Of a stretch of DNA of 64,000 nt, positions 29,468 through 40,604 are shown piece after piece. Position 1 is the first letter of the stretch, and each line of letters begins with the position of its first letter. The DNA is from Cristatella mucedo (lineage: Eukaryota; Bryozoa; Phylactolaemata; Cristatellidae): NCBI GenBank assembly GCA_009760855.2, contig WPIO01000006.1, positions 6,497,001-6,561,000 on the forward strand, written 5' to 3'. The translations under genes and the position numbers were made by a program. The notes beneath the pieces are model-generated. The model was not told where the DNA came from and made no database searches. It was given only the letters and a program-made list of their open reading frames with translations.

Positions 29468-30546
29468 CCTTACAAGTTGAGCCTCAGCTATAGCTTCGTT
29501 AATTCTAAGGCAGCCGCGTAGCGTCGTGCATTCCAAGACCCAGTTGCCTCTCACATTCCAGGATGCTATAGCGCTTAATGTTGTGCGACACCGTAAAGCC
29601 TCTGGCTTTCTGAGATGCCGCGTTTAGACTCTTAATTAAACGTCTGAACGATCTTATTAGAATTTACGTGTAAAACGTCATACGTCTCGTGTGCTCGCGC
29701 TCTCCGCTCGAAGCTCTGACGAGAAAAAGATTGCGGGGAAGAGGCCACAATGGCGGGCGTGCGCCGACGAATAAAATTGCGAGGTCAAGGCCGCCTGTGG
29801 CATTCAGGCCGCCTAATCCAACGAAGGAATGGCCAAAGGCTGCTGCGAGCGCGCGGGCGGGCGGGCGGGCGAGCGAGCGGGCGGGCCGGCGGGCGGGCTG
29901 CGGCGTCGGCAGCGTAGCGGCGAGCACTTTTGCGCCGACGCTCACGTACGCACTCCATTTGGCAAAAACGAGTGGTGGAACACTGCGCCGCCACTCACCC
30001 CCGGTCTGCTCTAACGATCAAGTGTCGCTGCCGCTCGTTCGGCTTGTTTTTCTCTCAAAACAACTGCCAGGAAATGCACCGCGAGCTGCAGCAATGTCGG
30101 GCGCCGCTCTCTCGACACGCAGAGGGGCGTCTCAGGCTCCGCCCACACCGAGCGCTCGCGCTGCACCGACACCGACAGCGACAGCGCGCGCGGGTCATCA
30201 ACGAGAGCACGAACTGCATTTGCGGCAGCGGCGACGGCAGCGGCGGCGGCAGCGGCGGCAGCCCGGGCCGACACCCTGTACTCCCGCCCTCTTCTCTTCT
30301 GCACGGCCGAGCGCCGTTAGGGGCCGAGGCGGCCGCGGCGGCGAATTCTGCGCTGCAGCCGACTGCGCCTTTCGTGTTCGCGGCAATTGTCGCCGCATCG
30401 CCGGCGGCGCGATCAGATCACAGCGGCCATTAGTCTGGCGTCACCGGGGCGAGAGCGAACGCCGTTCATTGGCTCGTCAAGGTCGCCTAGGCGGCACCAA
30501 ATCGGCGTCCGGTTGTGATGAGCGTACTTATACAGTAAATAAATAC

Positions 30547-30572
30547 ATATATATATATATATATATATATCA
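30547..30572. repeat. Short (AT)n run
   Basis: About 26 bp of AT at the edge of a GC-rich island. Confidence 0.9.
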
Positions 30573-30782
30573 GTTTTATATGCACAGTTTTCATGTATAT
30601 TTATAAGTATATACTAGTAATATATAGAGAGAGAGACCCTGGCAGAGCACTGCCAGCTAATGCATATATACTAGTTAAAAATCTGTTTTTCAATAAAATT
30701 ACATATATATTTGTTACACAAATGTATGTAAACATTAGCCTATACCAACATACCAGGACTTTAGGCTGCTTGCCTACGCATT

Positions 30783-30960
30783 AAAAAAATCCTAGCTGAT
30801 TAAACAGCCTCTTTTTGTATAGCGAAAGGAGAGCCTTTACGGCTATCACCTCCGCTTGCAGTGGCGATAAAGGATCGCCCACCACAGAAATCGAACCCGC
30901 GACCTCGGGACCGAGGTCGTGAAAGCACCGCCTTACCTAGTGTGCCATCACGGCTCACCA
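30783..30960 (-). mobile_element. SINE-B copy, near consensus
   Basis: Minus strand: GTGAGCCGTGATGGCACACT, hairpin CACGACCTCGG/CCGAGGTCGCG, GGTTCGATTTC (B box with one change), tail TATACAAAAAGAGGCTG and TTAATCAGCTAGGATTTT. Confidence 0.9.
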
Positions 30961-32039
30961 CAGATGCAGTCCGAAAAATTGTCCTTCCTTCACAATTAAA
31001 AATCTGCTTTGGCTAAACCAGCCCTAGGATCGCAGAGCGAAACCGTTGCCGTCAACAGGTTTTTAAGGGAAGGTGGTGCCTAGTTTATGATCCAGAGACG
31101 ACCGCGGTACGTGAGAAGGCTGGGACTGCGCTCGCAGCGACCGGCGTGCGGAAGTGGATGTGAAGCCGTTGCGGGCATTGCAAGGTTTGCATTCGCCGTA
31201 CTGACTGAGAGTTGACGCCGCGCCGTGGCAAGAAGAACGCGTGACATCATACCTTCAGCATCCCTACGACCGCCCGAGCACGGCTCACTTCCTCTACCAC
31301 AAGGCTGAGAATGTTAAACTCTCTCGCAAAACCTCGAGAAGCAAGTGCGTTCAGACAGCGCCTCCGGTTTCGGTAGGCTTAAGCTTAGCCATAACCTCCG
31401 GCATCCAGCGCTGACTCGTAAGATAAGGGGTGGCAGCACCGACCGAACGGCAGCGTGCGGCGGCGGCGTTGACCTCAGCACTCCCTCCTGACGCCTGCCC
31501 GCCCGTCCCCGTCGGCCTTGCCCTTGAGGTCATCATCGCCTCATTCGGCTGGAAACGGGCGAATATCTTTAGCTGCAGCCGAATCTCATTAGATAATTCA
31601 AACGATTTCAAAACTAGAATAACAAAAGTGCTCGCAGCACAAGGAAGAGCAGACGTTTAGGTGCTTTTGCCCAGGTGATTGCGACCTAGTATGTTCATCT
31701 ATGGAATTGCCACGCCAATCCATTCTTGATAGCCCTACATTCAGTTTGACAGTCTGTGGGATATGATAAGCAGCATCCAGCAAGTCACCCGCTCGGCCTA
31801 GAGCGGGGGACTTCCGGTCACGGACCTCACCGGACGCTGAGAGTAGAGCGCGCCGAGCAAGAGGAAGCAGCGCTGAGGAGGACCCCAGGAGTCCAGAGGG
31901 AGAAGACCAGAACGTCGGACGCACTCCCTCGTTGCTCTCCCCAACGGCTGTCACGCGGCAAAGACGCTGCCAGCTGGGCGGCTAGGTTTGTGCGACGCGC
32001 TTGGATTATATAACGTCGTGGCTAGTGTGTCGAGTCAAA
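30961..32039. other. No gene seen
   Basis: Unrepeated mixed sequence, with short ORFs only. Confidence 0.5.
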
Positions 32040-32205
32040 AGCGTCCGTGCTGCTGCGGCGCTCTGCAGCCAGACTTGTCTGTCGTGAACGTCGCCGTCGC
32101 CCCGCACCGCCGCGGCGCGGCTTCTCAACTTTGACCTGCGCTGGCTTCCCATCGAGCAGCGCATCGACGTCGAGGTTTTGTCACTCACTTTTAGAGAAAA
32201 TAAAA
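32040..32205 (+). mobile_element. Family-1 LINE fragment (RT C-terminal part)
   Basis: Encodes, with frameshifts, [13 protein letters not shown] and LRWLPIEQRIDVEVLSLTF, matching the C-terminal segment of the 37.1-kb copy. GC-rich and diverged, so an old copy. It abuts the nested SINE-A cluster. Confidence 0.7.
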
Positions 32206-32211
32206 TAATAT

Positions 32212-32283
32212 TATGATTTATTTGCTAGGTGCCCTAAGAGAACTTAATCTCTATTCAGGTGCTTCAAATATACCACCGGGGCT
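32212..32283 (-). mobile_element. Outer SINE-A, 3' part (interrupted)
   Basis: Minus strand: GAGCCCCGGTGG, AGGTGCCTGAATAGAGATT (with slight changes), TTCTCTTAGGGC tail. The rest of this copy is at 32440-32503, beyond the inserted plus-strand SINE. Confidence 0.75.
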
Positions 32284-32434
32284 CTGGTTTGGCCCAGTGG
32301 TTAAGGTGCTCGCCCCGACCAAGGTCTGGCCGATATCGTGCGGGGCTCGAGCCCCGTGGCATTTGTAAAGCGCGTGATTAGAGATTAAGTTCTCTTAGGG
32401 TGCTATACAAATGAATTATATATAAATATATATA
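32284..32434 (+). mobile_element. SINE-A copy inserted in another SINE-A
   Basis: Near-consensus: TTTGGCCCAGTGGTTAAGG, GACCAAGGTCTGGCC, GGGCTCGAGCCCCGTGGC, tail ending CTATACAAATGAATTATA and a TA run. It is flanked on both sides by pieces of a minus-strand SINE-A. Confidence 0.87.
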
Positions 32435-32439
32435 TATAT

Positions 32440-32503
32440 ATATTCACCTTGACCTTGGTGAGGCGTGCACCTTAACCGCTTGGTCAAACCAGCGCGGCAG
32501 ATC
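32440..32503 (-). mobile_element. Outer SINE-A, 5' part (interrupted)
   Basis: Minus strand: GCGCTGGTTTGACC, AAGCGGTTAAGGTGCACGCC, ACCAAGGTCAAGGTG. This is the tRNA-like head without its tail, completing the copy at 32212-32283. Confidence 0.75.
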
Positions 32504-33164
32504 CTTTCATTTGCTTGCTCCAGCTCAGCCCACCTATCCAAATTACTTCTCACTCTGGCAAAGCATCGTATCACGCGCTCTTCTGACTCGAGTCGTTAGG
32601 CTGCGCTTCAAACCAACCTCAATTCATTTGAAGACCATGCCTTTAGTTTACATGCTACCCAAGCATACAAAATTACTTCCAACTAATGTCTGATGCATTC
32701 CCTGACTTGACGGCATTCAAAAAAAAATATGAAAGCGCACATGGTTCTCCATTCGCATTTGCCGGGTCTTTTGATGTGACTTTTTGCTTGTGTGCTCGAG
32801 CGTGCTAACGCTGTGCATGCTATCACCAAGCAATTGATTTCCTTCCTTGCTGCATATTCAAAGTGCCTAGTGCTCAATTATCTTAGGCTGCTAGACAAAT
32901 TTATTATTATTATTAATACCTGTCACTTTTCGCTCTCATTAATCATTCCGCGTTGGCTGATTGGCCATTTAAAATGTGAGCAATCGGTACTTCGAGAGAT
33001 CCATCGCCATACCTAATTTGTACTGCAAGATAAGCTGCCGGTATTCCAGTTGCCAAAGGAAGACAAGATATTCCTTTTTTCAGAGTGAGCACGCTCAAAT
33101 ACTTACATCGGCTATCCCACACAGGATCTACATAAATCGGCTATCGTACATTGGTTATATAATG
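32504..33164. other. No gene seen
   Basis: AT-leaning unique sequence between the nested SINEs and a family-2 LINE. Confidence 0.5.
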
Positions 33165-34475
33165 TAACGTATCTCCGTCTGGAACTCCGTAAAGTTAAAA
33201 AGACTTTGTCGGCGTTACGTACGCAGGAGAGTTTTGTGTAGCGAATTCGCAGCCTAAGCGGCCATCGGTACGCATTTGGTAGCCAAAAAACTTCATGTCA
33301 CGCAACAAAGAGAAAGTGAACAGCACAGAGCCGAGGAGTCAGGAGGAGGAGAAGAGCGTTTGAGATAGTGAGTAGCGATGGAAGTACCAGCTCAGGGCGG
33401 CTGGAAAGGATCTGCGATACTCGGGCAGCAGAAGAGTTTATGTCGCTGCGTAAGAATTGTGGAAGTGAATTCCACAGTTTGGGCCCTGCAAAGCAAAACA
33501 TTCTGTCGCCAGCGGTCTTTAAGCAGCGGGACGGAACAGCTAAGTTATTGTCCATGCAGAACCTGAGGGCACGGGAAGCTGAAACTGGTGGAGCAGTTCG
33601 GAGGATCCAGGCCGCCGTAGCGGGCCTTACGGATCGCCGTAAGAACGTTACTCTGAGTCCATTGATAAACCAACGGTCATCCGAAGTCTTGCAGCAGAGG
33701 AGACATGGTCAAACCTTGGTGATTTTTAAACTAGCCTTGCAGCCATATTCATCACCAGTTGCAGTGTCCTAGTGGCTTTTTTGTACCCCAGCCAAAATGG
33801 AATTACAATAATCTAGCCAAGACAGAACCAGGGTGATATTTAAATCTTTGCAACCCACGGTGAAAGGCAGTCCTTAATCTTAGATAGAGATCGGACGTGA
33901 CAGACTAGCTGTAGAAGCAGTCTTCTTAATAAAGCTTTCAAGTGTAGACAGCTGTTAAAGGCGACACCTAAATTCAAAACACACGGTGATGGTCGCGCAA
34001 GAGCATCTCGGAATAGGAAAGCATGGTGCTCTATTTCAGCCAGACGCTTGGGTGCCCTATTATTAGCAGTTCCGTTTTATTGCCGCTTAGCTTAAGGAAC
34101 TAAATTTGCCGACATCCAGGATCGAATGTCTCCAAGGTAAGCATTCAGTTTATCAGTCGCTGCAGCACATTCCGACGGTTTAATGACAAATAAAGCTTAG
34201 CATTGTCAATATAAAGTGATAGCCTATCCCATGGGCCCGAATCACTTTTCCCAGAGGTTGAGTATATATATGGAGATCAGAAAAGGACCGAGGACGGACC
34301 GTTGTGGGACTCCGCGTGTGCCGGTTCTGGTGGATGAGATCGGATCTGACCCCTGACCCCCTGACCCCCCATACGACACTTGGGATGGAAAACCATCGGA
34401 CGAGCACGAATTTGAACCACGCCAGTGCTTCTCGTCTTCCAGACCGATCCAAGTTCTCAATCATTCACGTCGGAT
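33165..34475 (-). mobile_element. Family-2 LINE, 5'-truncated, heavily decayed
   Basis: Minus strand from about 34475: RT around the GVPQ box (GVPQRSVLGPF in one frame), LGKVIRAHGIGYHF, and after several frameshifts the C-terminal MDNNLAVPSRCL and LWNSLPQFLRSD (33298-33555). The 3' end at 33165-33200 matches the 46-kb copy (GGAGTTCCAGACGGAGATAC). Both copies begin in nearly the same RT region. Confidence 0.82.
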
Positions 34476-35005
34476 ATCGCCCACGATTACGGAAAGGCCC
34501 CTGGACGTTTGATAACGTATACAGCAAAGTTTATCCAGCCGAAATCATAAATTCGTATTACTTAGTTTGAAAAAAGCAGAGCTGAAATTTCAAATTTCAC
34601 TCAGATACGTGAAGTATTAGTTAAGTTATGGAATTTACAAGGCACCAACTTGCCGTGGAAATGGAGCTGTGTCAAAGTCATAAAAATTCACCTCAACAAG
34701 CTTTAAGCATGTGTCTCGATCTATTTAGGTTCGACAAGTTGGGATAGAAGTCGCATGTGATGCAGCGATTGGTAATTTTTTTATTTCTAGATTTTGTGCT
34801 TTCGGTTTACATCCGGGTTAGACGTGGTTCGCATAATCATTTTTTCTTTTATGTGGAAGTCGTCAGAACTTCCGATCCCAGTTCTAACATAGTTGTCTTT
34901 CAAACGATGCCCTAAATACATATTCGCTTGTCGTACAAATTTTACAAGTATTGTCTTGACATACCCCGTTAATATGTAGTCAAGATTTTCACTTAGGGTA
35001 GTCAT
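34476..35005. other. Unassigned AT-rich sequence with a minus ORF
   Basis: The minus ORF at 34787-35014 includes YLGHRLKDNYVRTGIGSSDD and has protein-like composition, but it is cut by a SINE and has no family I recognise. Confidence 0.35.
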
Positions 35006-35190
35006 GTGAGCCATGATTGTACACTAGGTAAGGCGATTACTTTTCACAATCTCGGTCCCGAGGTCGTTGGTTCAAATCCTGAGGTGGGTGATCCTTCATT
35101 CCGCTGCAAGTGGTGGCGATAGCTGCAAAGGTTCTTCTGTCGCTGTACAAAAGAGGCTGTTAAATCAGCTGTATTTTTTTAATTTTCCAT
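35006..35190 (+). mobile_element. SINE-B copy
   Basis: GTGAGCCATGATTGTACACT, CACAATCTCGG/CCGAGGTCGTT, GGTTCAAATCC (B box variant), tail CGCTGTACAAAAGAGGCTG. It lies directly upstream of the long LINE copy. Confidence 0.85.
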
Positions 35191-35969
35191 AACTTAATTC
35201 CATGGTGAGCTTGTGCTGGGGCAACAGCTCTAAAGTCTTTTTATCCTGTTAATGTTAATAAAATCCGGATCATCATGTTCACTAACGTGGAATCGAAATC
35301 ACAGTCGCGCGATGCTTATTGAATCCTGCCTATCTGACCACATGCAGATCTCATTCAATCTACAGTGTGTGCCCACCTCCTCCTCTAAAATAACCTGTGA
35401 ATCGCGAAACCTCAAGACCCTTGACATCGATGCTGTACGTGCGAGAATATCTGCTTCGCCTCTGCTGCTCAGTCCTCCCTCCGATCTGTTATCATTGGTA
35501 GATAGCTACAACACGACACTGGCTGACACGTTCGACGAGTTTGCACCTCTGACTAAGCGCTCTGTGCGCCCTTGCCCAGACGGCCTATGGTTTACCACAG
35601 ACATTAAAGTAGCCAGGTCTACTAAGCCCATGCTTAAAAAAGCATACAAAAGATCAGGACTAACTGACCATTGACAGGTATATGAAGACTACTGTAGGTC
35701 GTACCAATCAATCCAATCAAAGGCCAAGTCTAGCTTCTATAAAAACATTGTTGAATCACAGATGCCCAATAACAAAATGGCTGATGTCGACGATCAAACG
35801 TCTCCTCAACCGATCCAGATTAGCTTCTTACCTGAGTATCCTTGTGATGATCTAGCCGATCGCTTCTCTCGATTCTTTGTGCAGAAGATAGACAAGATCA
35901 GGGAGTCTATCCCTGCGATGACAACATCACCCCTAGAATGCAGTTCCCCCGATTCTTGGCTGCACCTCA

Positions 35970-37031
35970 ATGTCTACATTTAAGCAGGTCACTAGTGATC
36001 TCGTCATGAAGTTCATATCCCAATCAAAGAAGACAACAAGTCCTTTGGACCCTATTCCCACTGTCCTGCTCCTACGTTGCATTGACCTGCTGCTGCCATG
36101 CATAACTAACATCATTAATATGTCATTAGCCTCAGGTCATGTCCCAGCACCTTTCAAAAAATCTGTAGTCAGGCCACTTCTCAAGAAAGCGACACTAGAC
36201 CAAGAGAACTTGAGCAACTACCGCCCAGTCTTCCTTCTACCATTCCTATCAAAGACATTGGAACGGGTCGTGGTGGACCAGCTAAACTCAGATCTTGAAA
36301 CTTCAAACCTTGCTAGTTTTTTCCAGTCTGGCTTTAGAGCTAATCGCTCCACAGAGTCAGCATTGCTTAGGGTGTACAACGACCTACTTAGGAATGCAGA
36401 CATGGGTAGAGTGTCTCTACTTGTTTTGCTTGATCTTTCGGACGCTTTTGATACTAACAATCACCAAGTCCTTCTAGAGCGCCTCTCATCTCGCTTGGGC
36501 ATCACTGGCACTGCTCTGCAACGGTTCAGGTCCTATCTCAGTGGGAGACTCCAGAGTATTGACGTGAATGGACAAAGATCATCTGAGGTACATATGAAAT
36601 ATGGGGTACCTCAGGGCTCCGTGCTAGGTCCGGCTCTTTTCACGGTTTATACTCTCCCTCTTGCTGATGTGATTGCCAAGCATACTCTAGGCTTTCACTT
36701 CTTCGTGGATGACAATCAGTTGTACCTTTGCTTTGATCCCTCCCAGCCTTTGAGCACCTCGAATTCTCTCAACTCCCTTGCTGCTTGTATTGATGACATC
36801 CGCACATGGATGGCAGCAAATTTTCTAAAACTAAGCGATGATAAAACTAACTTACTAGTTACGGGCAAACCCAGTCTGATTCAGAAATTGGAAAGGCTGA
36901 CGCTCAAAATTGGCTCTGCCAGCATCTCTCCATTTGAATCAACTCGAAATCTAGGTGTCATGTTCCAAAGTGACCACTTGCTAGACGACCACATCAGCTC
37001 CACAGTCAAGTCTGCCTTTTCAGCTACATAA
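35970..37031 (+). pseudogene. LINE reverse transcriptase, frameshifted at 3' end
   Basis: A 353-codon open segment covering fingers, palm and part of the thumb of the family-1 RT. The conserved Asp (LLDLSDAF) and the FVDD Asp pair are present. The frame is lost at about 37020, where the 8.8- and 59-kb copies continue in the equivalent of SAYFQLHNIAKIRACLD. Confidence 0.85.
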
Positions 37032-37077
37032 CATTGCTAAAATTCGGGCTTGTTTAGATAAGGATACCACGTCCAAG

Positions 37078-37563
37078 TTGGTCCATGCATTTGTGACATC
37101 CCGTCTTGACTTCTGTAACTCACTGCTTGCTGGCCTACCGGCATGTGCAATCCGGCGATTACAGCTGCTGCAAAACTCGGCAGCTAGGCTTGTCTGTCGT
37201 GAGCGTCGCAGTTACCACATCACACCACTTCTCGCCGACCTGCACTGGCTCCCAGTCAAGCAACGGATTGACTTCAAGGTTTTGTCGCTCACTTTTAGGT
37301 CACTTCATTCTTTGGCTCCGGCCTATCTTTCAGATATACTACCCCACCAGGCCAAGAATCGTACCACCCGCTTTTCGGAATCCAACAGTCTACCAATACC
37401 TCGTACTAACCTCAAATCCTTTGGAGACTGTGCATTTAGTTCGTATGCTCCCAAAGCCTCGAACTCACTCCCGACTTGCGTCAGAACATCCCCTGACTTG
37501 ACCACATTTAAAAAGAACTTGAAGACACACCTATTTAGGACAGCATTTAGTGGGTCCCTGTGA
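37078..37563 (+). pseudogene. LINE RT C-terminal part, out of frame with the RT
   Basis: 161 codons continuing the same element: [44 protein letters not shown], ending FRTAFSGSL and a stop. Near-identical protein is encoded at 8993-9478 and 59929-60267 on the minus strand, which fixes the family. Confidence 0.88.
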
Positions 37564-38117
37564 TTCGTCCGTAATGTGCTTATGCGTGCTGACACTGTGC
37601 ATGCTGCCACTAACCACACTTGCATGCTGACCCTGTGCATGTCACCCCCAACCATGTTATTCGTGTTTATCAAGCATGATATTACTCATCATTCAATCGC
37701 GTTTTCCTTTTCAGCAAATGTAAAGCGCCTAGAAAGAGATTGAGTTCTCTGAGGGCGCTTTATCAAGTGCATTATCATTATTACTATTTTGGTGATAAGG
37801 GCTGTTTAATCGCAGTGTGCTAAAGTTGTATGTGAGACCCGCAGCAGCAGCAACATTGGTGGGAGGACAATTGACTTTTTGCTCGGTCGCTGATATGTCG
37901 CCGTCCTTGGAGGAGTGTCCCATAAAGGACAGGCTCGATCTTCCTTAGCAGCTGCCTCGGCAGCTGCTTAGTTGTATGTATTGCTCGAGGCAGCAGCGCT
38001 GCTCCAGTGCTGAGTCCAACTTTTATCGCGATCAGCCCATCCAAGAAACGGGATATCGTGCGGTCACACAGACCACTCCATTCAGTTAAAAAAAGAGCAT
38101 CTTGCAGTTGCATTCGG

Positions 38118-38257
38118 ATTATGATTCATTTGCATATAATTCACTCGGTTAGCGCCCTAAGAGAACTTAATCTCAATTCAGGCGCTTCACATATGCCACA
38201 AGCTCGGCCTTGACCTTGGTCGAGACGAGAACGTTTACCACTGGGCCAAACCAGCTC
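38118..38257 (-). mobile_element. SINE-A copy
   Basis: Minus strand: GCTGGTTTGGCCCAGTGGTA, GACCAAGGTCAAGGCCGAG, tail AAGCGCCTGAATTGAGATTA and TAGGGCGCTAAC. It lies just outside the Gypsy remnant. Confidence 0.86.
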
Positions 38258-38339
38258 AACAAGATCTCAGTACTCACTTTCAGACCAAACGGCAGGCGAG
38301 CTCAGTGAAATATCCCTGCATTTGCGATTGCATGCGGTC

Positions 38340-38705
38340 AGTTTGCTTTACCCGTCGTTTTAGTAAACGTGCCGGAAGCCCCCTTTGAGGTCGATCTTGC
38401 TTAATATCTTCGCTCTGCTGAGTTTAGCAAGCACGTCGTCCAATTTTAGCAGCTGGCAATGCTGTTACTAGAGTGCCTCGTTGTAGCAGTTGCGGACCGA
38501 TGCACATTTGAGCTTTACCTTGGGCCTTCTGCACGACGGCCACCTGGCTAACCCATTCTGAGGGCTCATCCACCGGTATTAGAATCCATCGCCCGACTAA
38601 TGTGTGCAGTTCTTGCTCGATCACATGCTGGTATTGGCATTGGCGTTTGGCCCTACAGGTTGATATACAATTTGGGTACACCCAGGTCACCGAGGTCATC
38701 GTAAC
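38340..38705 (-). mobile_element. Ty3/Gypsy-type reverse transcriptase remnant
   Basis: Minus strand reads RWILIPVDEPSEWVSQVAVV, then QKAQGKAQMCIGPQ, and in another frame LDDVLAKLSRAKILSKIDLK and GGFRHV. These are the RT fingers/palm segments of Ty3/Gypsy elements (usual forms: DEPTEWVSQ, DVL..L..AK.FSKLDLK.GF). Frameshifts and stops show it is decayed. No LTR was identified. Confidence 0.7.
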
Positions 38706-40504
38706 CGGTCGTCTCTGACTCTGCGATAAAAGAGGCGAAATGCATGGTTCTCAGTATGCCCCCGTGGCTTGAATAGGTCTCGCTTCTAACAGGCGTGTAG
38801 ACCCGTTGGACACAGCAATAAACGGCGCAGTTGCCGTCTTACCAAGATGTAAGGCGTTTCGACGCACCCGCGATCTGACAATTGCAAGCAAGCCGTCGAT
38901 TTATCGCACAGACGTCAGCTCTACTGTCGAGCGGGAAGCTTGCGCCAGCATCGCTAGCCGCCGTAAGAAAGTCAGTATGACCCTTTGCTCCTTGTGCAGA
39001 CAGAATTTACGTCGTCCCCCTTCCGTCTGCGACAGCGTCCTCACCTCCCTGTCACATAGTAGTGTCTAGCCTATCGCTGACGACAGAAGCGAGTCGCAGA
39101 CCGTCGCTGCTTTCGTGGCAGCGGCAGAGCGCTGGGCAGAGCAGTCGGCTCGCCATTCGCTGCTTTCGTCTCCGGCGTCTCGCCATTTCGTCGCTCTACC
39201 TCCCTCGCTTGGACTTGGCGCTTCGGCGTCCGATTTTACCGCCAAGGTCATCGAAAAAATGCGCGAATATCGAAAGTATGCGAAAATTGCTGTCGCCCGT
39301 GCGGCTTTACGGAGACCATCTCGACTCGGTCGACGGAGCCTCAGGCTGCCCCAAAGCGTGGCTACTCTGTCAATGCTACGGGCAAATATTAAATGCCGTG
39401 CAGTTCCACCGTAGATTCGCAGTTTTTGCAAGGAGCAATCTATGCTGAAAACCACTGGGCGAGGAGGCGATCCCGGTCTCTAGAATTGCACACTTCTGCC
39501 TGTCAGTGTGGAACCGATAGAAAGGAGCCGAACGGTGCCGTTTATTGAATCGTCCAAAACCGGAAGCTTTGTGGTACCTCGTGTTTGCAGCGGTGCGCAA
39601 TAAGCTTCAATCTCGTTCAGAGCATTGCCCGGATCATCGCTATTGGACTCCCTTTCGTACGCGAACTGTACCGAGTGCTCAAGTAAAGCTGAGCCATCAC
39701 AGTGACGAATGGCAGACACGAGAGTGGCAGCTGGTTTATTCGCCGCTTCGCCTGTGAGCATGTAGCTCATGTACCAGATGGCATTTCCGCGACACAAAGG
39801 CGTCGCCTCCGGGATCTAGATCTAGTACATCCATTTGCTTGGGTAACCGAAAACCACATTCAGCCATGCGGTCTTATTCCTTGTACACGTGAGTCCATTA
39901 AACTAGAAAAGCTTATACGGAATACTCACTTCTTACCTATAAAAGAGTGTGTACCTATGCTACTACTACCATGATGATAATGCCAAAAAAAGTGATAACG
40001 CAGGAGCCAGCCAAAGACCGCTTTTATCACGCAGGGACGGGTGGCCTCGAAAAACCCTCAGTACAGTGGCCTCTTCACAGCAGGGAGATGCGTAGTCATG
40101 AGCGGGGCAGGCTGCAAATGCCAACGGTGGGACATTAGCGGCAAATGCCTGAATAATAACTCAAGGGCTTGGGAGGATAGGAGGGCGTGGCGTTTCGCCC
40201 GTGGGCGAGGCGTATCGCCCGAAGCTCGTGTGGACGCCCAGGAGGCAAAATGGTCGCCCTTCGCGATCCAGGTCGTGGGTTCAAGTCCGTCTGTGGGCGA
40301 TCGTTTATTATTGTCTAGTGCAAGCGGTGGTTAAAGCTTTGAAGAGCCTTCTGCTACTATGTAAAAAATGAGGCAGTGAAATCGGCTCAACTGTAATGGT
40401 GCGTTAGCTAAATGTGGAAGCTTGCCCATTTGCTTTCCGAAGTCAACCGATTGCATTGGCCCTCCACAACCTTGAGTCAAAGTTAGTCTGGCAACCTCAT
40501 AGGT
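38706..40504 (-). other. Probable interior of decayed Gypsy element
   Basis: Lies between the RT remnant and the Gag-like remnant and carries a SINE-B. No further Gypsy domain could be recognised. Part may be unrelated insertion. Confidence 0.35.
40235..40395 (+). mobile_element. Diverged SINE-B copy inside Gypsy remnant
   Basis: Head eroded; CCAGGTCGTGGGTTCAAGTC, TGTGGGCGATCGTTTATTA, GCAAGCGGTGGTTAAAGC and a GAGGCAGTGAAATCGGC tail. It sits between the two recognisable Gypsy pieces. Confidence 0.75.
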
Positions 40505-40600
40505 GACAGGGAACGAAGCATATCAATAGTAATAATAAAAATAAGACATTTTTGTAGCGCCCTGAGTGGTTAGTGACAACATGCACAGTGTCCGACTGTA
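40505..40600 (-). mobile_element. Family-1 LINE 3'UTR/tail fragment
   Basis: Minus strand holds GACACTGTGCATG and ACTAACCAC from the LINE 3'UTR, then CTCAGGGCGCTACAAA and a TTATT-rich tail. It lies beside an RT fragment in the opposite direction. Confidence 0.55.
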
Positions 40601-40604
40601 AAAG

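Larger units (their letters stand above)
27289..30782. other. CpG-rich islands with SINEs, no supported gene
   Basis: Two islands (28.4-29.2 and 29.7-30.5 kb) with CCG and GGGC repeats. ORFs up to 305 codons exist but are arginine/alanine-rich on both strands. Confidence 0.5.
35235..37795 (+). mobile_element. Family-1 L2/CR1-like LINE, most complete copy
   Basis: 5'-truncated near the end of the apurinic-type endonuclease: an SDH motif, as in the catalytic histidine box, lies at about 35334. A linker follows, then the RT in one frame (35970-37031): NYRPV, GFRANRSTESALL, LLDLSDAFDT (first catalytic Asp), GVPQGSVLGP, and FVDD at 36702-36713 where the family usually has YADD. A small indel near 37015 shifts frame into the C-terminal part (37078-37563: [20 protein letters not shown]). 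The 3' end has the stem-loop AAGCGCCT (37722) to AGGGCGCTT (37752) and an ATT-rich tail. Stops at 35674-35983 and the frameshift make it non-autonomous now. Clade by motif memory: L2/CR1 group. Confidence 0.9.

Noticed and set aside
30190-30260. GGC/CAG-rich stretch as a coding polyglycine tract
   Set aside because: Simple GC-rich sequence in an island with no supporting exon structure.
29689-30606. 305-codon plus ORF
   Set aside because: Composition is dominated by R, A and G from a CpG island, opposing ORFs are equally long, and the C-terminus is translated (AT)n repeat.
34787-35014. Minus ORF with YLGHRLKDNYVRTGIGSSDD
   Set aside because: Protein-like but short, starts within a SINE and matches no family I can name.
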